From positions 19,089,872 to 19,153,871 of the forward strand of contig OZ234497.1 in assembly GCA_965153455.1 (NCBI GenBank): a DNA stretch of 64,000 nucleotides. Direction: 5' to 3'. The position numbers and the translations under genes were made by a program. Positions within the stretch are counted from its first letter, which is position 1; the number at the start of each line of letters is the position of its first letter. Shown here piece by piece: positions 31,041-42,196 of the stretch. The stretch comes from Sphagnum compactum. Its lineage: Eukaryota; Bryophyta; Sphagnopsida; Sphagnales. The notes beneath the pieces are model-generated. The model did not search any database and was not told the DNA's origin. It was given only the letters and a program-made list of their open reading frames with translations.

Positions 31041-32400
31041 TTTAGCCTGATACAGTGGTGATAAAGGTTGAGAACCTTGCTGGACCAATCCATCCAGGTT
31101 CTTACCGATATGAAGTCATTTCCTTTTTGCTGCTGCATCTTGTAGCATTTTTTGTTGCAAATGAAGTGGTTTAGCAGATGTTCTGCACCCAAGTAGTCAC
31201 CAGTGGTGTGCCTGAAGGAAATGTTCAGTGTGCAAGAGGCCCAAACTGCTACTCTCTATGTAGACCTCTCTATGCCTTAGATGCTTTCTAAACATCCTCA
31301 GAAACTTGTTGCAGCTTGAATTGTGGTATTATTGATGTTTTTCATTATGTAAGTCTCATTAGTGCTAGCCAATTCCATGAGTCTTCCCATTGCTTCCGGA
31401 AATGTGAGAGAAACCCATGACTCAGATTGTGTTATGACATTTTGAGTGGATTATTATATCCTTACCAAAGACCGAATGTTGGGAACTGATAATGTCTCTG
31501 GGTTGTCATGACATCTCATCCATCCACTAGCATTCAAAGGCAAACTAATAATGGAAAAGCCTCAATATTTGATGGTTAAAACAAAAGCTTTTCCCTATGA
31601 ATTCTTGCATGAAATCAATTTCATTTCACATCAAACAATAATCCCATGCTCTCATTTTCCTTTCTGACCAACTAAAGCATGTGAGTGAGAACTAACCAAA
31701 TCCTTTTCCTTGGAAACCTCAGATTTGCTTTCACTGACTTCTATGGAATCTCATAATCCTTCTCATGCTATATCTAGAAAGTTGTTAGCGATTTGAATCA
31801 TGTGATCCTACCATTCTAATCGACCTCTTCTTTACCAATAAAGATGAAGAAGAATAGTGAGAGAGGGTGGATGTTGAAATTATGTGAACAAACCAAGACT
31901 TCCAATTCACCATATCACAAAATCATGAAATCTTGAATAACTCTTCTTCAAGGACCTTTTCATTCTTTCTTTTCCTTTTCCTTTCAGGCGTTTTGTTTAT
32001 GGTTGTAATTTACTTGGTTGTTGTTATGAATTACTTCGACACAACGTAAAGGACATAATGGTCTTTGTAGATTTCAGGTATGGATGATTGTGAAAACAAA
32101 GAAGATGAACATAACAGTCTTCCAAATGCAACCCTTAAGAGTATGAAAGGGTATGACTTTGGGTTAACCCTAAACAAATGTCCATTCTTAGTGAGTGCAA
32201 GTAGTTTATCTTAATAGCTAATCAGTATTTTATGGTTGTTTCTCCTTCGCTTTTGCATTTATGGTTTTTTGTAATCCCCTTTGGAGTGAAGTGAAGTCTG
32301 CATTTCACAGCTAGAGTGAACCTTCTTTACCCACCAACAAACTATGTAGATGGACGGTTTGTGGACATGAAACCTTTTTTCATTTGGATTCTTGTGCTGT
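31033..32400. other. Intergenic, nothing recognised
   Basis: No coding chain or bounded repeat seen on either strand. Confidence 0.45.
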
Positions 32401-32404
32401 AGCT

Positions 32405-32690
32405 AACTGTTTTGACTAACTGTGCACATCCATCTACCAAACTAGCAGTCATTAAGTGCCTTACGTGCTTGCCTACCTACATAGTAATCACTTACATTCC
32501 CAGGTGACTTACCTATGATACCCACCCACTTACATAGGTAATGTCAGAGGAGCACCAGCCGTTTGAGACAGTAGATTACTAAGGGTGGAACCTTGGTAAC
32601 TCGGTTGTGGTTCATCCATGACTGGGTCGTAATGAGTTTCCAATGGATGGAGCATTGCTGGGTGCTGGTTAGGTCAGAATCCACATTTCC
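32405..32690 (+). repeat. Dispersed CCTA/hairpin repeat E, copy 1
   Basis: Contains cctacctacatagtaatcacttacattccc, then acttacctatgataccc, then ggtggaaccttggtaactcggttgtggttcatcc and cgtaatgagtttccaatggatgg. The same ordered blocks recur at 36950, 38275, 58575 (inverted), 59040 and 59765. The family core pairs cagttgtgg with ccacaactg around ttcat. No coding capacity. Confidence 0.75.
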
Positions 32691-32935
32691 GCAGAGAATT
32701 AATTACATTTGTTTGAAGGTCTCTTTGAAGGAGGAGGAATTTTTGCTTGCAGAGTTTTGTATACAATCCTTCCTGTGTACTGTGTACTTTTAAATGATTG
32801 TGAAAAGGATTCAAATTTTATTTCATATCCCCCAAAAGTCTCACAGATACCATGTTTCTCTGTGTTTTATGTCAGAATTGTGCATGCAAAGGAGGGACGT
32901 CATAGCCGTCACAGTTTGTGCAAGTGATGCCTCAA

Positions 32936-33035
32936 CTCTGTGCTCTGATCAGGTTTTTTGCATCCAGATTTGCAGCATATGTTTTCAGGCTGTGTCTGTG
33001 CTCTGATCAGGTTTTTCATGTCTGGATTTGCAGCG
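32936..33035. repeat. 59-bp-spaced direct repeat
   Basis: The block tgtgctctgatcaggttttt-catc/gtc-agatttgcagc occurs near 32938 and again near 32997 with a few differences. Confidence 0.7.
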
Positions 33036-33344
33036 TTTCCAGTTACAGCCATCATCACTTGTCTTCAGTACTTCTAAATTATGTCAAAGTTGATTGCATA
33101 TATAACTAGATTTGAATTAGTGATAAGTTTAGTTCTCCACTCTTTTCTGGGGTGCTGTTTTGAAGCATATACATATATGGTTTATGTCATTCCATTTTTG
33201 TCTCATCCCAGCTTTCTGTTAAGAGTAGGGAGTACTGATATGCAATCTTTACTAGGCCCCAGGGATTCAATTGTGTTTAGATTATTACACTTTGATTGAT
33301 GCATGTCACACTTAATCCAATCAACGACATTTCTAGACATTATT

Positions 33345-33716
33345 AGAGCAGGTCCACCCACACCCCTGTACTGGGGCCTGTACTGAGTTTATCGCATCCA
33401 GCATACTGTGTTGATTGTTTTCATAACCCTACCCCTAAAAATGAAAGACAATCTAAAGTGAGATATTATTTAAAAGCCATCACCTTGGCCAATCAATACA
33501 GATGATCGACCGATTGAAAAACTAAATGTTTTTACTGGGTGTTGTGGATCAGACCACTGTATCCCATGAAAATTTACAAGTTCAAGACTCTAAACCTATT
33601 TTTCACCATGTTCTTCATCCAAAGTACAGTGCACAGGGCATTTTCCAATTGCTGATGGGCCTGCACTTCGTGTTCTTCAGTTCATTCCAGGACCAGGGGG
33701 TAGATTGTCTCTAGCA
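33345..33716. mobile_element. Possible MITE distantly related to family A
   Basis: About 370 bp, the same size as family A, with weak terminal inverted similarity: tagagcaggtccaccca on the left and, inward from the right, tagagacaatctaccccc. The interior has family-like blocks such as aaccctacccctaaaaatgaaa and ggccaatcaatacagatgatcgacc. End similarity is low, so membership is tentative. Confidence 0.4.
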
Positions 33717-33739
33717 ATTAGTTACATTAGTGTGTTCTT

Positions 33740-33940
33740 TTGGGGGAAAATATGATTTTGACAGATGCAAAGGATTCTTGTGAAAGAACTAGCCATGACT
33801 TGCCAGGTAGGCGAAATAGGAAAGGATCCTTAAAATATAAATATCTAAATATATAGGCAGATTTGGCTAAATCTTCATGTGGATTGTTGCCAGTTTCGCT
33901 ACATCACAAAATTGGAAAAAAAGAAAACTGTCAACTCATT
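33740..33940 (+). repeat. Dispersed repeat F, copy 1
   Basis: Shares atatgattttgac and the block cagatttggctaaatc followed by ttcgctacatcacaaaattggaaaaaa with 55950-56220. Boundaries are not defined. Confidence 0.5.
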
Positions 33941-34264
33941 ACAACAGGTTAGCTGATCCAGTATGTGCCATGTACTAACTACAGTTGTGCTTAATAATTT
34001 CTTACAGTAACATCCAACTTTGAAAAACGATTATGAGGATGGCTTTAATCTAATTTGAATTTGTTGCAGCGTTCCACGTTGAAACGGAACAAATTCATCA
34101 CCAACTTGGTTTCTGTAATTGCATTTACAAATATAGGGAAAGTTCAAAGGCCATATCAAATTGATATGGGATATAGAGATATGACCAGCACCTTGGCTAA
34201 CCAATATATATGGTTCTATGTTCCAATATTGGCCAAACAATACTGTTTCATGTTTACTACCTAA

Positions 34265-34560
34265 ACAAGGGGTGTGTAACATTGTGGCCTTGCCATTTAC
34301 ATAAAAAAGTAGCTTAAGGCAAAAGAAGAATTATGGAAACGTAGATACTTCATGGTGCAAAGATATAATCTTCTAAAAACTTCTCTAAAAGAAACTAAAA
34401 TCCTTCAAGACATTATAACTCTATAACTAATCTCAAGTTTCAATACAAGCCAAGATATCATCTTTCAAAAATCCTCATATAAAAATAAACTACTACTTAG
34501 GGGTCAAAATCTATTAAACTAATGAATCTAAACACAATATCCCTGCCTTAGTAAGCAAGG
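34265..34560 (-). repeat. Dispersed repeat B, copy 2
   Basis: Inverted relative to copy 1 at 10890-11222. Shared words, read on this strand, include acaaggggtgtgt, gtggccttgcc, ccttcaagaca, ataactctataactaatc, aagtttcaatacaagcc, aaaaatcctcatataaa and tgaatctaaacacaatatcc. Confidence 0.7.
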
Positions 34561-35495
34561 CCAATACAAGTGCTAATAAAGTCTGTATATTAGGACAACG
34601 TCATCATGAATTCATATCCAGTTATATAGTTAGTATGAAGTGATTCTCCACATCTCAGTTCAGATAGTCACATTGAAGAGGAACTGAGATGTGGCTTCAG
34701 TTTTTGCAGAATTTCTGAAACTTAGTCACAAGTAATTATTTAAAAGATCTTTTCAATACGACCTAAGATTTTGCCGAATGTGTGTGATAACGTTCGCTTG
34801 AAGTTTTGAGAAAATAATTCCAAAATTTATGCCTACTAGTACAAGTTCTAACTGTCAGGACAACTTGATTTCCAAAGATGTCAGTGTGGAGTGAGGGTCA
34901 AATCACAGCTGAAGAATTTAGACTTAAGTCTTCTGTTCCTTTCTGATGTAGCCCAATGCAATGTGTCCATAGAAGATACAACACCCACCAAGGTTGTCGA
35001 AACATCACTTAGAGCAACCTTGTGTATTGTAAAGCCCAAGGACAGGTGGTTTACATATAAGGGAAGCTCGGTTGTTGGTGGCTTCTGCCGTGGACGTTAG
35101 GCTGAACTCAGTTCACAAGGGAAAACCCCAGAAACATCATGGCATTACGAAGACAAAGACCTTTATAAACCCCCCATTCTTTACTGCAAGTTCAGTTACA
35201 CAACACAAAAGTTCCATCAGCCCACTTAGATAATTGTTGCTATCTCACAAAGCCTTGCGTCACAAAGTATTTAAACTCATATACTAGCAATAGCAGTAGA
35301 AGAAGAGAAAAGTCCCAAGATTGCCCCCATAAAAAGAAAAGCCTTTTCACATTTAGCTAGTGTCCAAGGCTAGGCAAACAACTGTTTCTTCAGCTAGCCT
35401 GCAGCAAAACTCCTGGTCCCACGTAGCAGCTCAGTCTTGATGTTTTAGGTGAGACTTCTGTCAAGATGCGCTGCTACATTGTCAGCAGGAGCTGC

Positions 35496-35942
35496 TTACG
35501 GATTGGCGTCCTCTGTCTCATCGTTGCTGTTGCTGTCGTCGGCAGCATACTTACCTTTCTTGTGATGGTGTGTTTTCTTGGGGGGTTTAGGGTGATGATT
35601 AGTTTTCTTGGGCGGTTTGGAGTGATGGTTAGTCTTCTTATCCTCATCGTCGAACCCATCATCATCATCATCCTCGGCAAGCTTTTCTTCGTCCGAGTTG
35701 TTGTCCTCAACGCTGTTCCCCTCGTGACTTACTTCATATTGCGTCCCCTCGGCAAGTTGCTGCTTTTTGAATTCATCGTCATCGGACACGCCAGGGTGGA
35801 GAGTCGATGGCTGAGACTCTGTGTCACCTACCACAGCCTTTTCAACGCTGGCCAACTCACGGGCAGTTGCGACACTCGCCGCTGCGACTAGAAGAACAGC
35901 GAGGAACAAAATCATGTGCAGAACGCGACGTTCCATTGCCAT
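35496..35942 (-). CDS. Secreted acidic, His/Lys/Pro-rich protein (148 residues), short paralogue
   Basis: A single coding exon. Residues 4-27 form a basic-then-hydrophobic signal peptide (ERRVLHMILFLAVLLVAAAS) with likely cleavage after VATA. The mature chain has no cysteine. It contains one degenerate acidic unit (DDDEFKK ... YEVSHEGNSVEDN), then EDDDDDGFDDEDKK. A basic stretch made of three near-repeats follows (TNHHSKPPKK, TNHHPKPPKK, THHHKK), then GKYAADDS and an acidic end. This is the same architecture as one unit of the 479-residue protein at 53358-54797: acidic FDDE block, His/basic tract, GK-Y, acidic tail. A paralogous origin is therefore well supported. Function is unknown; metal or polyanion binding is inference from composition. 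An acceptor AAATGCAG ends 11 bases before the ATG, matching the paralogue. Confidence 0.8.
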   Translation of the reverse strand: MAMERRVLHMILFLAVLLVAAASVATARELASVEKAVVGDTESQPSTLHPGVSDDDEFKKQQLAEGTQYEVSHEGNSVEDNNSDEEKLAEDDDDDGFDDEDKKTNHHSKPPKKTNHHPKPPKKTHHHKKGKYAADDSNSNDETEDANP

Positions 35943-35953
35943 CGTTGAAGTGC

Positions 35954-36282
35954 CTGCATTTCACCATTTCAAATTAGCTTGCCATTCTTCCACAATCCAC
36001 TTCTTACGAAAAGATTCAACTGACTTGTACGCAAGCTTTTGTAATGCAATAGCACTCTATTCTTGTGCAAAACTTGGCATGAGAAAGCAGTGACTTTTGA
36101 TTGTTAGAACCAGAGTACCGGGTAGACATACGACGTCAATGATCTAGAAGGCGGAAGCTGACGATCAAACACCACCGGACAACGAAGTAAATAACCAAGA
36201 CTGTTAGAACCAGAGCATTATAGACATGCAGCTACGTCGATCAAGAAGCCAGAAAGCTGATGAGCGAAGGGCGGTATCTCAC
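35954..36282 (-). other. Leader intron of the short His-rich gene (inferred)
   Basis: On the minus strand TTACAG is followed by the donor GTGAGATACC at 36282, and the acceptor GGTGAAATGCAG ends at 35954. The paralogue has GGTGATGCAG at the equivalent place. The acceptor is well supported by that conservation; the donor is the best of several. Confidence 0.5.
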
Positions 36283-36724
36283 CTGTAACCGTAAGCAGCA
36301 ATATATATTCCCCTAGCTCACGCGATCAACAGACACAAGCTCAATTTCCAAACAGCTCACCTGCGCAACCACAGAAAAGCAGGCTCAAGGGATCAGACTT
36401 GTAACGCAGCAGTGCAGCTCAAAGGATGACAGAGTGCAACTAATTAGTTTAAACTTTGAGCTCAACACAAATAACAAATACGTCAAGCTTCAACGACACT
36501 AAGACCGTACTGTAGTAACTAAAAAAGGATCGACAAAAATGAGAAATTCAAGCTACAAATGCTGCATGCTACTGAACGAAATTAGGCAAAAAAGCTCGCC
36601 AATAACATTACCATGCACTTATACTATCTCTTGTTAAGTACAAAGGAACAGGGAGATGGAGAGGAAGAGAGAACGCACACGAAGGCTGGTGATGTGTTGC
36701 TCGTTTGAAAATGAATTGGAAGAG

Positions 36725-36742
36725 GTTCTTTATTTATGCACA
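36725..36742 (-). promoter_or_regulatory. TATA-like element of the short His-rich gene
   Basis: Minus strand GCATAAATAAAGAACCTC at the upstream end of the leader region. The paralogue has CCATAAATTAAGAGC in the corresponding position (55693-55703). Downstream lies a pyrimidine-rich leader (CGTTCTCTCTTCCTCTCC). Confidence 0.5.
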
Positions 36743-36949
36743 TCGGAACGAAGGTAACACCGTCCCGTCTCGACGCCGCCCCGAGCCCATCGTGTCCCCC
36801 CCTCCGTTAAGGTGACGCACAATTCCCAATCAACAGTCTCACGTAACGCCAACTGACAATTATACGATTGTAAAAAACTTCTGTCATCTCCTCTTTATCG
36901 TACTAGACCCATAGGACATGCACAGAGAGCAAACCTTGCCGCCAGCTTC

Positions 36950-37385
36950 TTCCCCATGCTTGTTGGCAGATTGCCCCCAGAAAAGGACCCAGGAGAGTGA
37001 ACCAGCTGTGCCCACCAGTGCACCATGAAGGATGAATGTTCAGTGGCCATAAAACAGTTTTCTGTTGGGTTCCAATTCCCTATCTAACCATGGTGATTAG
37101 CTCAGTTGCTTTTTTTTTTCCTACCTACCTACCTAGTAACAACCAACCTGCTTGTGGGTTGGTTGTTAGTAGGTAGGTAGAAAAAAGGGGCTTTACCTAT
37201 GTATAATAGTTAAATAGTTATCTATTTTCCTACCTAACTACCTATATATGAGACCTATTTTCTTACAGAATTGGTTACTTAGGTGAAACCAAATATTAAC
37301 TCAGTTGAAGTTCATCCACAATTGAGTAATAATGGGCATCCAATGGATGGTGTGCTGGTGGGTGCTAGTTCACTGTGGCCTATAC
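36950..37385 (+). repeat. Dispersed CCTA/hairpin repeat E, copy 2, with long hairpin
   Basis: Carries the 5' blocks of the family (ccatgaaggatg, ggccataaaacagttttctg, tgggttccaattccc, taaccatggtgattagctcag), a CCTA core and the 3' block ctcagttgaagttcatccacaattgag with gggcatccaatggatgg. Its core at 37121-37180 is an inverted repeat: ctacctacctac-ctag-taacaaccaacc pairs with ggttggttgttagtaggtaggtag except for a 4-base bulge. Confidence 0.75.
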
Positions 37386-37500
37386 CATGAAGGATTATGG
37401 ATGACCAATAAAGTGGTCAGGAAACGGTTTTTTTGTTGGTTTCTTGCTCCCAGCTAGCTTGACCCTTGGCCGTTAGCTCAGTTGCATTTAAGATTTTTTT
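37386..37500 (+). repeat. Dispersed CCTA/hairpin repeat E, truncated copy 3
   Basis: Only the 5' blocks are present (ccatgaaggattatgg, gtggtcaggaaacggtttttttgttgg, ttggccgttagctcagttgcattt), directly following copy 2. Confidence 0.6.
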
Positions 37501-38274
37501 TTTTGTTGGTTGCTCTGCCCATAGGGTGAGAGAGACTATGCATTGGTGTTAAGAGTTGGGCATAAAATTTTGGCTCAAAACTTGACCAAATGTGTGAATG
37601 ACATCTAAAGATGATGAAACCCTGCCAAACTTCATAAAAAGAAACCACCCAAGAAAGGGGGAGAAAAAGAAACAAGAGGCAAGGACCAAAGTCCAGGCAA
37701 GAAAACAGCCCAAAAGAGGCGGGCCTCAAGGAGGCAAAGGAAACCACTAAGTACTGAAACCAAACATACACCATCTAAAGTATTATTATGTGTAAAGTGC
37801 GGCACTACCCATCCCAAGGGCAGAACCTGAGTGAAAAAGGCTGTGATCATGTGAAGCACAGATGGAGGTTTCTTACAATGCATGAAGTATTTTGAAAACA
37901 ACACAAGACGTTAATCCACTCTCTCAGCTTGGAGAATGGGTTACACTCAGTGAACCTTAGCAAAAGTTCATGGGATTAAGCCCACTCCAAATGTAAAGAG
38001 ATTTTTAAAAAAAAACTTTAGGTGTGCATCTCTTAGAGAGCATGTTCTGTAGAAGTGCATGTGTCTCAATTGGATGCAGTGTTTAATTTTTCAACAAAGA
38101 AATTGGGAAAATTTTCGAAAAATTTAGTTTGTCTAGTTTAAATTTGCTAATGCTTTTTCAATATCAAAAAAATGGAAGAAAAAACACTCTTCATATGTTC
38201 AGTAAGGGAGGTTATTGTTTGAACCTGCCATAAAGTTGGGCAGAGTTATTACTCAATAAGCTTCCTGTTTGACT

Positions 38275-38740
38275 TTATGGTTTGCTAGTAGGTAGTAAAA
38301 ACAGCCTTTTCCTATGCAAAAACTAAAAAACCACTTACTGATCTACTTAGTAATCACCTATTTTCTTACCTATCTACCTATGATATGACCCATTTCTTAG
38401 AGCATTGCAAATTGACCCCCTCACATTGGGATTATGGGAGAAACCCCAAAGCCCATTTAATTTTTTAAAAAATATTCTAGATATTTGTAAATGTATTTTT
38501 GTAGACTAAATCAGGGCCCCTGAGTCCAAATCTATAATTTTAGGGGCCTAATATGGCCATGTATGTACATGGGTTTTGGGGTTAGTACCGTGATCTCAAT
38601 GTGGGGGTCATCAGTTCGCCCTGGCCATTGGGTACCAAGGTGATATAAACTCAGTTGAGGTTCATCTACTCGCACAGCTAAAGTCATAATGGGCATCCAG
38701 TGTGGATGGTGTGTTGTTGGGTGCTGGTTGGCCCCAACAA
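38275..38740 (+). repeat. Dispersed CCTA/hairpin repeat E, copy 4
   Basis: Has the tetramer region (tagtaggtagtaaaaacagc, acctatctacctatgatatgaccc) and the 3' block aactcagttgaggttcatct ... cataatgggcatccag ... gggtgctggtt. The interior between them is unrelated filler or diverged. Confidence 0.65.
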
Positions 38741-38802
38741 AAGTATCCTATGTGAAAATAAATATTAATAAGTCCATTTTCCCAAAGAGGTGAGAGGAAG
38801 AA

Positions 38803-38960
38803 ATTCACTGTTAATGAGCACTAAACTCTCTAATTAGTTTAGCACAATTCACTGTTAATGAGCACTAAAAACTCTCTAATTAGTTTAGCACAGTTTTAGT
38901 TTAACATGACAAGCCTACTAGTTTAGCATAGTTTTTAAGTTTAACATGACAAGCCAAGCC
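38803..38960. repeat. 44-bp tandem duplication plus a second short duplication
   Basis: attcactgttaatgagcactaaa ... ctctctaattagtttagcaca occurs at 38803 and 38847. It is followed by two copies of gtttagca-agttt-agtttaacatgacaagcc. Confidence 0.8.
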
Positions 38961-39261
38961 AGTTCTGAGATTGTTTTTCCTTACAAGATCTGATCCGACA
39001 GCATCTACCTTTACCCAGTTCTCTCATGAGTCTAAGCAAAGTTCATTAGAATGCTGCAGGCTACGTACTATTCAAAAATCTAACTGCACCTTTCCAGACC
39101 CTTTTCAACCATGGAAGCAGTCGAGTGCAGCAGCTCTTAGAGACATTTCCACAATTGGAAGTAGTTGCCGGCAGCTGCTTACGAAAGGCTGTTACTTTAG
39201 CTAATCTAGTACCTCCACAGGGCAGCAGTAAAAATCGACCTGTGAAGTGTACTTTGGCATG

Positions 39262-39440
39262 AAGTACAGACATTCAATAGTGTACAACTGAGTTTATAGC
39301 CCTCTAAATTTTGAAATATTGCACAAGTCGAAAGACTTGTACAGTGTACTCTGAATGAAGTACAGTCATTAAATAGTGTGAAAAAATGAAGTTTTGAAGC
39401 TCTAAAGTTGCACAAGATTAAAGTACATCTGCACAAGATA
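39262..39440. repeat. About 97-bp tandem duplication
   Basis: Blocks gaagtacag-cattcaatagtgt ... ttgcacaag near 39261 and again near 39358, diverged. Confidence 0.6.
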
Positions 39441-39476
39441 CAATGACTCTAAAAGACTTGTGGTTTTAATCACAGT

Positions 39477-40060
39477 CTGCTTTTGATTGGCGTGCCATAA
39501 ATAGTTGGCCTAGGTGGTGACCTTTAATTAGTCTCTCACCTTATAATGGGTGACCATGGGGAAATAAACATTGATAGATGACCAAATAGGTGTTGTGAGT
39601 TATGCATTTTGCACAAGAAATGGAGATTGTAAAAGAGGGCCAATTCAAAAAAAATGACTGCTTTTAATTGGTTTGCCATAAGGGGTTAGCCTTGGTTGCC
39701 TTTAAATAGTCTCTCACTTTATGTTATTCAATTTTTCATGTTTATCGTGGTGGGCATGAGGAAATAAATAAGACTCTATGTTGGATATGGTAAGCATCGG
39801 TAGACGCCCAAATAGGTGTTGTGGGTGGAGCATTTGCACAAGATATTAGGATGGTGAAAGGGCCAATATTCAAAAATTTGATTGCTTTTAATTGGTTTGC
39901 CAGAAGGATTGGTGTAGACGGTGGCCTTCAAATAGGTAGTCTCTCACTTTATGTTGTTCAATTTTTCATGTTTGTGGGTTGTCATGGGGAGATAAATAAA
40001 GACTCTATGTTGGTTGTTGATGGCAAGAGTACATGCTCAAATAGGTGGTAGGGTGGTGGA
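39477..40060. repeat. Three-copy tandem repeat, units of 181-224 bp
   Basis: Units begin ttgcttttaattggtttgcc (or a variant) near 39477, 39658 and 39882. They share agtctctcactttatgtt, atggggaaataaa, caaataggtgttgtgggt and gcacaagatatt-aggatggtgaaag-gggccaat. Copies 2 and 3 contain an extra segment with gttcaatttttcatgttt. Confidence 0.85.
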
Positions 40061-41870
40061 GCTCCTGTAACTCGATCTCCTTGATCTCCCAACAGAGGCT
40101 CCAGTTGTCCATGCAGGCCAAGAGGCTTGTTATTTATAATGACGACAATCAGCAGGGCATGGGTCCAGTGTAGTCTGTCCTACTATTCTGTGCAGTAGAT
40201 CTTTTATGTGGCGGACTGATGGTGAATTTGGGAAGCTCTTCATGAGCACATGTAGCAGCAAAAAATTATGGGACCTGAAAAGTTGCAGATGACAGTTTTT
40301 TTTGTTTGGTGGGTGCAATATTTAGAGGTTATCTTTAAATTCACCCTTTCTTTGGGCCCTAGTTCGACCATGTAATCCTGGTTTCATCCCCAATCTGAGT
40401 GTAACAGTAAAGTGAGCTGGAACTGGGCATGGGTTCGGTTCAAAGGTTTGCATGATTTTCTTCTTACAAGACTTGCTTTTAAATGACAAAATAGTTTACT
40501 CCCCTCTTTTGTCCCGTGTCCTGTTATCATCTCAATAAGATGTGCTCTCCATCAGGGCAAAATATGCAGCAGCAGATTCTTCAGATTACAGAGTTAGTTA
40601 GCAAAACCAAACCAAAAACCTGTGTTTTTAAACCAAAAACGTAAAAGCATGAAGTGGATTAGATTACTCTCAATCTCCTTTTATAGGTTATCTTGATTTT
40701 TCCTATGGCATCAAGGTTACTTGTAGTCTATCAACCTTTCGTTGAAGGTTTAAAATTCTCCCCAAGAATGCCTGGCAATTATGGTTTGAACAATCAAACC
40801 TTTCCTTTAACAATTGACAACAACCAACTTCAAATTCTTCCTTTAGAGATTTCAACATAAGAAAGTATTGACAAACATAACCTCAACCTCCTAAAATCTA
40901 TCTTTTTACACAAATACACTAGGAATTGAACCCAAAGACAATAAATAATTTTTCAAAAGCAATGAAGTTATATTTGGAGCTCCCACGTCAACATGTATTC
41001 ATTTTCCTTATCCAAGTACACCATCTTGAATCCCTTGCACAAAGTCATTATATAAAACCTGAACTTGTGATGCCATGAATAAATCAACCCTTATAATCCC
41101 CTAGAGCCTATCATCAACTCCGCCCTTGCCAATATTAACACCAACTTTCCAACTCCAGAATCTTCTACATTGTGGATAGTTTGAAAATCCACAACTAAGC
41201 AATTTAAAACTTTGCATCTTGGGCCATTCTTCCCTTCAATGCAACCTTAACTGAAAATTATCATGCTTAAAAATCAAGAAAATGCCACATAATGCAATTT
41301 TTTTAATCTTCTGAAGGTTATTGCTTTTATCCTTGACCTCCATAGTTTCATTCCATCATTGGTGCCAATAACATCCATGCACCATGAAAGAATATCCGGA
41401 AAAACAAAACTACAACAAGGCACATCTCAAAAATCTTGCACCACCATGAACCAAAAGCATCTCCATCATTCCTTCACAAATTAATCACCATTCCATTGAA
41501 TGATAAAAGACAAACAAACAATGGTTTTCAATGCTTAGACATAAACATGGTGTTCCCTTTCCACACCATAAACCCTAATAATGATAGATTGTTCATCCGA
41601 AAAATAAATCATAGTTACATCATAACCAACAACTCATCCATTTGATAAAAAACAATAAACCTAATCCTAGTGGTTTTAAAAAATAAAATAAAAAAAATTG
41701 GCCAACATTGGTTGAGATACAAAGATTATGTTATTAATAGGTGAGGTGGTTTTCTATGTTTAATGGGTGCCAACTTTCTTGATTTAATTTTATTGTATGG
41801 GTTGGACATTGTCTAGTTCAACAAGAAGAAAAAACAAGATTATTTCGAAGCTTTCTTATTTTTTGTCACG
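40060..41870. other. Gene-free DNA
   Basis: AT-rich, with no convincing coding chain on either strand. Short frames only. Confidence 0.45.
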
Positions 41871-41871
41871 T

Positions 41872-42140
41872 GCATTAAATTTTAGGGTGGCAAATTATAT
41901 CATTTTTTTGAGCACATTATATGACATAATCTTTTGGTGATGATCATAAAGCTCATAATAGTGATCAAAATATCTATGGAACATGATCTTTTTCTAAAAT
42001 TGTTAAAGTTATCACTTTGAAATTTAGTGTGTTGGAATAGTTTCATCCTTGCCCATTATGTTGGGTGCATTGCGCAACTTGCATGATTGGGTTCACTTGG
42101 TAGTAATGAGTAGGGGCTTGACCATTCCATAATACATTTT
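41872..42140 (+). repeat. Dispersed repeat C, copy 2
   Basis: Aligns with 16283-16572 through gcattaaa-tt-gggtggca-attat, atatgacataatctt, gaacatgatctttttcta, cccattatgttgggtgcattg and aggggcttgaccattccata. The outer inverted repeat is more decayed than in copy 1. Confidence 0.7.
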
Positions 42141-42196
42141 TAGCTTGTTGGTATATTGTGTATTGAATATAATTTCAATTGTGATAAAAGGTTTTT

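Noticed and set aside
32570-32640. Family E core as a tRNA-derived SINE (A box taactc-gttg, B box ggttcatcc)
   Set aside because: The two boxes would overlap, whereas a pol III promoter needs them about 30-40 bases apart, and no tRNA fold can be drawn.
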